DNA of 51,182 nucleotides from an uncultured Saprospiraceae bacterium. GTDB lineage: Bacteria > Bacteroidota > Bacteroidia > Chitinophagales > Saprospiraceae. Below, in pieces: positions 23,732-35,400 of this stretch. The stretch spans positions 1 through 51,182 of the forward strand of contig CALDGQ010000120.1 in assembly GCA_937941765.1 (NCBI GenBank). Reading direction: 5' to 3'. Position numbers and translations under genes: made by a program. The first letter of the stretch is position 1; each line of letters opens with the position of its first letter. The notes under the pieces were generated by a model that was not told the origin of the DNA, searched no databases, and saw only the letters and a list, made by a program, of their open reading frames with translations.

Positions 23732-26305
23732 ATGAAATACCTCCTTTCCATTCTTAGCATTTTCATTGTTATAATTGCTATTTTCTTTTTAACACCAAAT
23801 CAAGATACTCCTTTACTTTCGGAACGCTTTCAAGATGAGGAACACGAAGAAGAAATAAAAGAAGATAAAAATTCTCCTAACGATTGGATGTATAGCCAAA
23901 GAGCTTATCCTGACAATGATTTTAGTATTGAAAAATATAGAGCAGCAATTTCTCTAACAAAAAAATCTAAAACAACATCTAGCACACGTGATGCCGTTTG
24001 GGAACAAGCAGGTCCAATTAATATTGGAGGTCGAATTACTGATATTGCCATCGATCCTACTAATATGAACACTTATTATGCAGGATCATCCGTTGGAGGT
24101 GTATACAAAAGTACAGATGGAGGCACCAATTGGAATCCGATTTTCGATGATGCAGGCGCCTCTTCGATTGGAAATATTGGTATTTCAACCAGTAATCCAC
24201 AAGTATTATATGTTGGTACAGGTGAAGCAAATGGTTCCGCAACTTCGGGTGCATTTTTTGGAGATGGTATTTACAAAACTACAGATGGAGGTGATTCTTG
24301 GGATCATGTCGGTTTGGAAAATTCACAACACATTGGTAGAATTGTGGTCAACCCGCAAGATGAAAATGAAGTGTATGTTGCAGCTGCTGGTAAATTATAT
24401 GGTAAAAGCGATGACAAAGGATTGTATAAGTCTTCAGATGGAGGGACCACTTGGGATCAAGTTTTTTTTCTAAGTGACTCTACTTCTTGTATTGATGTAG
24501 CAATCAACCCTACGAATCCTAACATTGTATATGCCTGTATGTGGGAACGTACCCGTCGGGCATGGGCAAGAGATTACGGTGGTGTCACTTCAGGATTGTA
24601 TCGGTCTGAAGATGGAGGTCAAAATTGGACACAACTTACAAATGGATTACCTCAGAGTGATACTGAAACTGGAAGAATTGGAGTGACTATCTCACCATCC
24701 AATCCTAACATTTTGTACACTTGCTTTACAACCAATAGTATTACCAATGGCTACGATGGAATTTATCGCTCAGATGATGGAGGTGATTCTTGGACGATGG
24801 TTGCACAAGATGACATCTCCTATGTATTTGCTAGCTTCGGATGGTTTTTTGGAAATGTACGAGTCTCCCCTACCAATCCGGATGTTGTATTCTTAATGGG
24901 TGTCTCTTTATTGCGCTCTACGAATGGAGGTGCCAATTGGGTAGATGTCACAGGTATGCACGTAGATCAACATGGTTTAGAAATTCATCCGATGGATGCT
25001 AATAGAGTTGTTGCAGGAAACGATGGTGGTGTTTACATTTCAACCAACCTAGGTGATTCGTGGCAACATAACAAAACAATTGCTAACACTCAGTTTTACA
25101 ACGTAGAAATTGATCCTTTAGAACCAAACTATCTATTTGGAGGTACACAAGACAACAATACTATTCGTACGAGTGGACCCTTAAATGGGTATGATCGCAT
25201 TATAGGTGGAGATGGATTTCATGTCCGTGTAGATCCTGTTGATAATAATTTTGTGTATGGCGAATCCCAATGGGGAAATCTTCGTCGATCCGAAGACCAT
25301 GGTGATAGCTTCAATAGCGCTACCAATGGAATTGACGGAAGTGATCGGACTAATTGGAACACCCCGTTTACTTTGGATCCAAATAATTCTCAAATTTTAT
25401 ATTATGGTTCAAATAAGTTGTATAAGTCAGAAAATCGTGCAATCAATTGGTTCCCGATTTCAGGTGATTTGACAAATGGACAGCATCCAAGCGGAAGCCA
25501 AAGTTATGGAACGATTACGACCATTGATGTTTGTAAAACTAATTCTGATTACATCGCTATCGGAACTGATGATGGAAATGTTCAAATTACATTTACAGGT
25601 GGCACTACTTGGCAGAATGTATCCAATAATTTACCTGATAGATATGTTACTACAGTTGCCTATCATCCGGAAGATTGTAACAAGCTAATTGTAACTTTGT
25701 CTGGCTATAAATCTAGTGATTATTTACCACACGTTTTCAAAACAGAAAGTGTTGCGGGTGGTTGGCAAGATATATCTGGTGACCTTCCTGAAGTTCCAGT
25801 AAATGACATCATTATTGATCCGATGGATCCTGACAATGTTTTTTATCTTGCTAATGATGTTGGTGTTTGGACTACTAATAATGGTGGTATTTCTTGGGAA
25901 GTTTTTGGAACAGGAATGCCTTTGGTAGTCGTGGCTGATCTAGCTTTTCATGAAGAGACTCGTAAGCTTGCAGCAGGTACTTTTGGCCGCTCTATGTTCA
26001 CAATGATTGCACCAGAAATAATGGTCAGCAATGAAAATATTGTGAGTAGTTCTGATTTAAAAGTATTCCCCAACCCTGCTCAAGATCAATTCAATATTTC
26101 TTTTTCTTTGGAACAGTCCGTTGACAATATTCAGATTGAGTTGTTTGATTTGCAAGGTAAGCTGGTTCAGGAAATTACGAGTCGGGCGTTTTCTGCTGGG
26201 CAACATGCAATGAAAGTTGGAAGAAATGGATTGGCTAGTGGGCAGTATGTTGTTAAATTGCAGATTGGTGAACAAGTTGTAAGTAAGCAGATGATGTTTT
26301 TGTAA
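23732..26305 (+). CDS. T9SS type A secreted BNR/VPS10-like beta-propeller protein
   Basis: An 857-aa protein. It has an N-terminal export segment (MKYLLSILSIFIVIIAIFFL), an acidic linker (about 30-50), and then a large beta-propeller (about 85-770) built from BNR / Asp-box blades: repeated S-x-D-G-G-x-W motifs such as STDGGTNWNP, TTDGGDSWDH, SSDGGTTWDQ, SEDGGQNWTQ and SDDGGDSWTM, each after an xDPxNPxxxY loop. This matches sortilin/VPS10-type and sialidase-like exo-glycosidase repeats; catalytic residues of true sialidases are not evident. The tail (about 775-857) is a T9SS type A sorting domain (KVFPNPAQDQF, LASGQYVVKL). It is likely an extracellular binding or carbohydrate-active protein. 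Confidence 0.88.
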   Translation: MKYLLSILSIFIVIIAIFFLTPNQDTPLLSERFQDEEHEEEIKEDKNSPNDWMYSQRAYPDNDFSIEKYRAAISLTKKSKTTSSTRDAVWEQAGPINIGGRITDIAIDPTNMNTYYAGSSVGGVYKSTDGGTNWNPIFDDAGASSIGNIGISTSNPQVLYVGTGEANGSATSGAFFGDGIYKTTDGGDSWDHVGLENSQHIGRIVVNPQDENEVYVAAAGKLYGKSDDKGLYKSSDGGTTWDQVFFLSDSTSCIDVAINPTNPNIVYACMWERTRRAWARDYGGVTSGLYRSEDGGQNWTQLTNGLPQSDTETGRIGVTISPSNPNILYTCFTTNSITNGYDGIYRSDDGGDSWTMVAQDDISYVFASFGWFFGNVRVSPTNPDVVFLMGVSLLRSTNGGANWVDVTGMHVDQHGLEIHPMDANRVVAGNDGGVYISTNLGDSWQHNKTIANTQFYNVEIDPLEPNYLFGGTQDNNTIRTSGPLNGYDRIIGGDGFHVRVDPVDNNFVYGESQWGNLRRSEDHGDSFNSATNGIDGSDRTNWNTPFTLDPNNSQILYYGSNKLYKSENRAINWFPISGDLTNGQHPSGSQSYGTITTIDVCKTNSDYIAIGTDDGNVQITFTGGTTWQNVSNNLPDRYVTTVAYHPEDCNKLIVTLSGYKSSDYLPHVFKTESVAGGWQDISGDLPEVPVNDIIIDPMDPDNVFYLANDVGVWTTNNGGISWEVFGTGMPLVVVADLAFHEETRKLAAGTFGRSMFTMIAPEIMVSNENIVSSSDLKVFPNPAQDQFNISFSLEQSVDNIQIELFDLQGKLVQEITSRAFSAGQHAMKVGRNGLASGQYVVKLQIGEQVVSKQMMFL

Positions 26306-26411
26306 TCATCAGATTTAGTAGGCAAATGTCGCTCTGAATGTCAAGCGCCTGATGCTTAATTGTCAATTTGAGAAAAAAATAATAAATCGTATTTTAATTG
26401 TTTTAATTAGC

Positions 26412-26446
26412 AAAAAAAAAGAGCAGCTTTCCTATGAAAGCCGCTC
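26412..26446 (-). terminator. Rho-independent terminator for the 3033-aa adhesin gene
   Basis: GAGC-GCTTTC pairs with GAAAGC-GCTC (26421-26446), with one A/C mismatch and a CTAT loop. On the minus strand the hairpin is followed by nine T residues. It lies 48 nt beyond the adhesin stop codon. Confidence 0.87.
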
Positions 26447-26493
26447 AATCTGTAAAGGATTACTATGAATACACTTTATTTTTAATCATCTCA

Positions 26494-29400
26494 TTATCGG
26501 AAGAGTTCGAAGTAGCCACTAAACTTTCGTTTATCTTCGTCATTTAACTCCAATACATAAAAGTAAGTACCATCGGGAAGATCTTTGTCTCCGCCCCAAG
26601 TTCCTTGCCAATCGTTTTGGTATCCGATTTTTTCATAAATCTTATTTCCCCATCTATTGTACAAGCACAATCGACTATCTGGAAAATCTTCTATTCCTGC
26701 AATGAAGAATCCATCATTCACCCCATCTTTATTTGGTGAAACTGCAGTAAATATAACAATATCCGTACATTCTATATAAATATGAATGGTTGCGGTATCA
26801 CATCCTGTTGGTGTACATACGACGTAGTCGAAATAATCGGTACGCGCACAAAATTCGTCTCCAGGATTATAGGTTACAGTGCAATCAAAGTTCAAGGTCG
26901 CTTCTCCATAAAGTGGATCTGATATTAAATAGATCGAGTCAACTCCACCAAATAATGTATCATTTGGTTTTAGTGAAACCACAACTGGTACATTGATGAA
27001 GGTCGTATCATAATCATCTACAGCTACTGGAGGATCGTTATAGATAGGTACATAAATACACATATAGGTCGTATCGCAATATCCTAAATCATCACAAACC
27101 TCAATGCAAGCAGTATCTTTTCCAATTGCCAATCCTGTGTATTCCACACAATATGTCAACGGGTTGATAAAGAATTCTACTTCCGTTCCTGAATTATCTA
27201 GGCAGAAATTATCAATTGAAACGACATTTCCTGGTAACTCCGTTGTGTCAATGCATAACTCATCTGTTTCAAAAACGTAGACGGAATCCACAAACCAATC
27301 TGTAACTAGATCAAACTCTGGTTCGACCGTAATATAGAAGTTTATCGTATCGCATACATTCATTGCATCACAGAATTGAATACAAGCAGTATCGATTCCA
27401 AGTGTCAATCCTGTATAAGTAACACAATACGTAGCCGGATCTATCTCAAATTCTACATTACCATCTGCTAATTCGGGACAAACATTCATCATGGATACAA
27501 CGGTACCAATATTTAAAGTAGAAGTATCAATACAATAAGTAACTGATTCATCAATGAAGATGGTATCGTATACATTTTCAATATCATTACAATCGATCAT
27601 TGCATATAAAGTATCTGCACATCCAGTGATAGAATCTACAACAATCAACTCGTGAAATCCTGGCGCTACTGCAATTCCATATCCAGTTGGCGTCATTAAT
27701 GCCGTGTAAGGGAAAGTCGAAACTGCTCCAAAATCTATCGCTTCAATTACCAATTGTCCATAATTAAAAATATTACTGTCTCCTCCATAAATAAACATTG
27801 GTGAGGCAGCATAAGACCAATTACCTAATGGGTTCCATGTATTTAATGAATCCACTAATTCATCCAACGTATTAAACTGACCTGTATAGGTATTGTTATC
27901 AACTGTCCAAGAATTCACACTATAAGGTCCTAAGTTTCCAGCACCAAATAAAGTAGCATAATCATATCCTTGACTCATTTCAAATCCACATGGATCTAAA
28001 CCAGCTGTGTATGGAACACCATTGTCAAAAATCGAATAGGTTGATAAAACAAATGGATCTTCTTCTATACAAAATGATGCCGATGTAGTACAACCATCAA
28101 CAGTTGTAATCAAAGTATCACTACTAACTGTCAATCCAATATTACATCCAGTTAGTGGACAGTCAGGCACTAATAAATTGTTGAATGAAACCAAACAACC
28201 ATTCGCATCCATTACTTCAACATCATATACACCATTCGTAATATTGTATCTGTCTTCTGTATTATCAGTACCTGCTAAATCAAACCAATTTACAAAGTAA
28301 GGAAGTGTTCCTCCCGAAATTGTTAAATCAACTTGCAAACTATCAGGACCCGCACAGGCAGGATAGGTATCAAATACTAAATCAACAGGATCAGGTGATG
28401 TGATGGTAAAACAATCTCCTCCCGCAACGCATCCTGATGCATCTCTAATTTCAATACAGTACGCTCCTGGTGCAAATACACCATTCACAAAAGTGTCAAA
28501 TGTATTGGTAATAATCGTATCAGCAGGGCCAACAAAAGCAGCATCATAAACAATTGAGAAATCAACTGAACCATCTGCAACTCCAGGACATGAAATATTA
28601 TAAACAGAATCAATAGTCACTGTTGCTGGTGGGACACTATCTAGCATGACAAAGATAACAGGCAATTCACATCCTGTACTTCCAGTGTCCGTGACGGTCA
28701 CTCTGTGAGTACCCGCTGCTAAACTATCTTGCGTCGCAATGCCACTTGGCCAACTAAAACTATAGGTGCCACTTCCTCCATTCATATTGATGGTTGCAGT
28801 TCCGTCATTGACTCCGCAATGTGCTAAATTATTCAAAGTAACATCTGCTTCCAAAGTATTATTTTCTGGAATCACCACTTCAATAGTTGAGGTACATCCA
28901 GGATTTGCTGGATCTTCAATCGTTACGATGATATTTCCACTTGGTAGATCATCTCTAAAATTTGAAACGGGTCCATCTGCCCAAGTATAAGTAAAATTCA
29001 ATGGAGACATCGTTGCCGTTCCATTTGCTATAGCACAATCAGAAGCAGTTGGAAAATAACTTGCATCTGGACCATCTGTATTTGATACCACAACGGTTAC
29101 TACTTCGGTACATGCTGCGGCATTAATATCTGCAACTGTAACCGTATAACTGCCAGCAGGTAAATCCTCCCGTCTATTTCCATCCACATTGGCTGTTCCA
29201 ATTGAAGGATCCCATGTGTACGTATAACTAGCTGCACTTCCGATCACTCCCACTTCAGCAACACCGTCTGAATTTCCGCAAGTTGCGTTTACAGTATAAG
29301 TCCCTGTAGCTAATTCATCTGCACAGGTTCCACATGCAACAATATTTATACGTTCTACTAAAGTACACCCAAATTCATTTTGTATGGTAACATCTAAGAA

Positions 29401-32400
29401 CTCATCTACCCCATTATAAATTGCATCAAAAGTTAAGGACGAAGCTGAAACTAAAGCATCATTAATAAAGGTACCTGTTCCATTGATTACATAATTGACA
29501 ATACTATCCGTCACTGCAACATTGACAGGAATCGAAGTACCGTTACAATCATTTACGGTTCCAGAAGAGAAAGTTATTGCTGGTACTGAGTTAACCACAA
29601 CAGCTACAAAAGCTGTATCCGAACAAGTAGGACCATCATCAGCAACAAGCATATAATTCGTAGTAGATATCGGATTGACATTGATACTTGCACCCGCTCC
29701 TACATTGTTAGACATATCATCAAACCAAGTTAAATTAGCTGCTGTACCACCACTCAACGTGACAGTCTCTCCAACACAAATAGTATCTTGAGAAGCACTT
29801 GCAAAAGCAGTACCTGCTCCACCTGCAACCACCACTGCAACAAAAGCAGTATCTGTACAAGCATTTACATCTGTTCCAACAACCATATAAGTTGTATTTG
29901 TAGTAGGCGCCATTGTAATAGATCCTCCTGAAGCAATAAATGCAGTATCATACCAATCGTAATTGACTGCGCCAGCTGCTGTAAGGGTGGTCAACGTAGT
30001 TGTACATGTCAAAGTATCTGGACTTGCAGATGCAGTAACCATTGGACCATTTAAAACGGTAACGGTTACTTGTGCGGAAGAAGCACATCCCCCAGCATCG
30101 ATACTATTCACGGTATATACTGAAGTTGCCGTGGGATTAACTATTAAAGAATCATTTGTTCCTAACAAGGTAGCTGCACTATCATACCACTCATAACTTA
30201 CGCCTCCAGTTGCAACTAATAGTGGCATATTCGCACCTCCACAACCTATTGTATCTGGTGATGCTACTGCTGTCACCGGTGTTGCATTCAAAACAGTTAC
30301 GGTCACTTGTGCTGTTGAAGTACAACCGCCAACATCCGTACTATTCACGGTATAAGTTGACGTGATTGCTGGATTGACGATTAAAGAATCGTTAGTCCCC
30401 AACAATGTATTAGCGCTATCATACCATTCATATGTTGTTGCACCAGTAGCTACTAATAGTGGCATGGTTCCGCCACCGCATCCAATAGTATCTGGCATCG
30501 CAACTGCTGTAATCGGTGTTCCACTTGCAAAAGAAATCGCTACTGTATCAATTGATACCCCACAATTTGGTCTTGAAGTTTGAACAACATATTGATAAAC
30601 ATCTGAAGGATTGATTGGATCGTTGATTGTAACGGTAGGATTTGGAATCGTCGTGTCATCCAATTCTGCTACCGTTGCTGGTGCAATCGCTGTCCAATTA
30701 AAAGTATATCCGGTCATAGATCCACAATTGGCATCTCCAATCGGTCCAGTAATTCCACTTCCTGCAGCTACACAATAAGTTGAGTCCGCTCCTGCTGTTA
30801 ATAATTGTGGTGCATTTAAATTAAATAATGCATTGCCACAACTATTATATCCAGTGGTATCAATTTGAGCAATCATTTGACATAATGAATTTTCTGTAGC
30901 AGAAAAATTCATCGTAAATGGAATAGAACTATTTGGTGCCAGAGCGTTTGGATCCGCAAAATTTGCTAACAAAACATCGGGACCATCTACCACATTATTG
31001 GCATTGATATCAAAATAAACATCTAAACTTACTGCGGGTAGATTTGTCGTAGGACTGTTGTTAACCACATTTCCAGTTATCGTGATATTTTCTGAATCAG
31101 TAGGTGCGCAGATGGATGTCATCGAAACAATATCTAACATCAAGTTATTTTGTAAAATAGGAATCAAGGTGCTCCCATTATTGGTTGAAGTGTTTGACAT
31201 TGCAGCACAATTTGCACCTGATGTTGTGCATAAAAGATTGTTTGCTGTAACTGTTGTCAATACCACTTCAATCGAATCGATATCACAAGTGTACGCTGGG
31301 CTTGTCAAATCAAAACTAAAACAAGCTTGATCATTTAGCACCATCCCTGCTGGTAATGTCCACGTCAACATGGTAACTCCGTTGACATCTTGAGAAGCCG
31401 GTTCTCCAACCACCCAACCAGTAGGCGTTGTTGCAATCGAACTTCCACCAGAATAAGTTACTCCTGAAGGTAAATTCAACATTACTTGATCGGTTGCATC
31501 ACTTAAGGTATTGGTCAAATTGGTCGCACATAAATCAATGGTTCCAGTACCACCTGATAAAAGTCCAGTTCCATTTGTAACTGAGATATCAAACAACTTT
31601 GTTCCACCAGCATTTGTGCCGTTTAAGTGTATAGGTAATGTTTCTCCTGCTTCAAAATTGGTTGTATCCGCACAAGACTTATCACCGACAAAATTGAAAT
31701 AATTTAATGATCCACTTATGTAATCACAATCTGTTACAAATTGGTATCTAATAATTAATTCGTTACTATCTGTTGGGTTGCCTGGGTCAAATCCGGCTAG
31801 TCCATTTACATCCAAAAAGGAATGCAACATGGAAAAATCAGGATAATTGTAAACATTTCCTTGAATCGTTGTCCCGGTATAAGTAGGATCTCCAAGTGCC
31901 GGAATATAAGTGCCACCAGAAGGATAAGCCACTTCAAAACTTCCTGGAACTAAAGTTGCTCCTTGTAATGGAAGTATGATGTTAGAATTTAAATCATATA
32001 AACTTCCTAAATCTGTATTTCTTACAATAATTCCAATTGTAATGGTATCACAAAGATCTGGATTGGTACCTCCAGGTTGCTCAACAACATTGGCATCTAA
32101 GAATGGATCTAAAGTTGTAAAGGTAACTGGCATTGCCAATTCATCACATGGAGGATAATCCAATGGTGTCCATAACGGATCTGTAATTGGACCACAATTC
32201 CATCCACTATTTAAATCTAATTGATAATTTCCACATTTTTGTACCAAACCTTTTATTCGATAAGTATTACAAATTTCATCTATCGTATTTCCTGGGTCAG
32301 CTCTTAATAAACCATCGCTGATAACATAATAATCTGATGTGGCATATGGTGTAACTGTAAGACTTACAGGCGATGTTGGAATACTGATATCTTCAATAGA

Positions 32401-35400
32401 AAATATTTGAACAGCAGCATTTGTATCTACAACAGAAAGCCAAGTCAAGCCTGCATCAGCTTCAAATGAGTTATTACATAATTGAACCACCCACTCAGCA
32501 GTATCACCTGCAATGTTAATGTTAGGAGCGGAAATTGGCGTTAATGCAAATGATGGAGGATCGGTGTAAGATAAATTGGTAAAAGAGGAATCTTTCTCTA
32601 ACGTTGAACAACTTCCATCACCTATATCGGTTCCATAATAACGATCTTGCCAATAAATCTCTGTGTCAAAACCATACAAATTGGTCCCAGCATTACTTCC
32701 TTGCAATGCTTTACAACTAGGCACTGCGCGTATCCTAAAGTTGAAAGAATAAGACAACACATCATTAAGTGCAGGTACTGTTGATAAAGTATCAAAAGTA
32801 GCTACATACACCCCATTGTCTGAAGCACTAAAACCATTTACAGGATAAAATGCATTTCCATAAACAGGATGACCTGGGAAGGAAACTTCTGGGATAAATG
32901 AATCAAATACGTCTAATAAACTTGGGTCGTAAGTAAATACGATGGAGTCGACAGAAATTGCTTGACGATATTCTGTTCCAAACCAATCTGTAAATCCATT
33001 GTTAACCGTGATTAATCTATAAGCTAAGTTGGCTTCTTCACAACCGGATGGAAACTCACTACTTCCTGGTGCTGCAAAAACCGTTTGATTTTTTGCAATT
33101 GTAAATACATCTCCCCAATTATCACAAGCGAATTTATCGCCATCAATTCTACCATAAGCATATCCTCTTAAGTTGGGTACACTTCTAAACTGAGTAGGAT
33201 ACGGACCATCTGGATTTACGGTGAAATTTCCAATAAATTCAATTACATCCATCGAATCTAAAGTTAGTCCGTTTGCAACAAGACAATTGTGTAAATCAAA
33301 TTCCAGTGTTTTGATTGAATCAACTGATGTTACGACTAAATCTGCAGCTGTTAATGTACAGAAATAATCAGTTCCTTGATTGTTAATTCTAACATCTGCA
33401 TAGTCAAAGAGAAAAGTCTCATCTGTGCTATAAGTTCCATCTACATTATTATAAGTAATCGTCACTCCAATACTATCTGAGATTGGCAAATCACCTACTA
33501 CACTCATTACGCGCATTTGAACTGAATCACAAGAAATCGCTACTTTTTTATTCGCTAATGCCTCATCAATCGGTGTCGTGTACGTATTGTCAGTATATCC
33601 GAATGTAGTTCTTTCAACACTAAATTCTGTTGTCTGAACTCCTTCCGGACATTTCAATGGTGGACAAGGAGGATCGGTGGTATGCAATTGTGGACCTTGT
33701 ACGGTTCCACAATACCATACATGCGAACAACTACAGGAAGGACATGAATAGCCAAATTCGATTGGAAATTCTGAAGGACCTATCACTGTTGTACAATCCG
33801 CTGTAAAACCCATTCGTAAATCATATCTACCTGTTAAAAATGGATTGGTTCCATCAAATCTAACGTAAGCGGTATCATTTACAATAGATGTACTATTAAC
33901 TGTGAATGGTATACTTCCTCCATTTCTAAATAATTGTACGGTACTAAAAACAGGTGTTATTCCAGTAGGCAATGCTATTTTTAAATAATATTCTTCACTA
34001 CCTCCGCAGTCTTTATCAAAACTTAAAATACTTCTTTCTTCAAAATGAGAGATATAAAAAGTATCCGAAGCTATGTTTGCATCTGGTTGTGTAAAGTTTT
34101 GAATATCTGAATTATTATTGGTTGGTCTAAAATAACTACTAGCTAAAATCGGATTGAAATCATTGCATGCATCATAATATAATGATCGGCCACTAAAAAA
34201 TGTTGAATACTCATTGACACACGCATTGGCTGCATCTAAAGTATCAGCTCCTACACAATCGAATTCATAGTAAGCTGTCATTTCATAACTTTCGCCGGCT
34301 GCTAAATCATCAAAAAATCCATCACCATCTAAATCTTCCAGACCTCCAGGACCATCTGGATCAGTTGTAAACAACGCATTGTTATTTAAATCAACTTGAG
34401 TTGCCAAGGGAGCAATCGTTACACCAGCAATGACCAATGAAGTAATGTTATATTGATTGTCTGTTAATGCGAAAGTATTACCCATTCCGATACCTGTCTC
34501 AATATCTATCATTGCTGCGAAACCAGGATCAATCTCTACTCCGTTATTGGTAACGGTCAGAGAAGTATTTCCAGCGATACAGTATCCAGCATTTACATCT
34601 GGTATTGAACCAGTGGGTGTTATCGAAACATTTGCGGCTCCTTGTCCAATCGCTACAAAATCATTTGTTGAGACGGTTCCACAAGTTGAACCATAACATC
34701 CCCACGAGAAAATATGTTCGCTTGATCTACCTAAATCACAATCGGTAACGCAAATAGATTCTGTTACTGTGGCTGTTTCGTTTGGATCAAAAAATCCATC
34801 GCCATTAGAACCACCTCCACCAATTGTATTGGATGGAAAGTGCGTCATATCTAAATATCCTGATACAATTGTATCCCCATTTATGTCTACTGTTTTGGAA
34901 AATACTAATGGAATGCCATTGACTTGAATATCAGTTACACTAACGCCTGGTCCTTGTATATTTTCGTATAACAACGAGTCTACAAATCCATCCAAACCAC
35001 TATTTGTAACAAGTATATCTCTAGTAAAACAATCGCCCTCTCTTGCCGCGCTTACATTATTTACCACATTGGTTGTAAAGAAAGGAACTGCAAATGCATC
35101 TCTGTATTCTTGAGTTGGATCACTTTCTAACAACACAAATGTGCCTAAGTTATAATTCAAATCCCAAATATCAAATATGGAAACGGAATTGTTTGCTGCA
35201 ATGGTGTCTGGAATTGCACAAGTCGCTTGAATAGAAAATGCAATATCAACTGATGTGGTTCCACCTGGACTTAAATCTGGGATTTCAAAAATTGGCATAT
35301 TTGGATCCGCCGAAGAAATTAATAAAACTCCTGGACTAGATAAGGCAGGATTAAAATTTACTATTTCAACTCCTGGGAATAGATTAGTAGTTGCAATTAT

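Noticed and set aside
26057..26275. 72-codon minus-strand frame near the 3' end of the beta-propeller gene
   Set aside because: It is antisense to the T9SS type A sorting domain of that gene.
30041..30519. Direct repeats of about 240 nt resembling an array
   Set aside because: They are in-frame protein-domain duplications within the giant adhesin, too long and without spacers, so not a CRISPR array.
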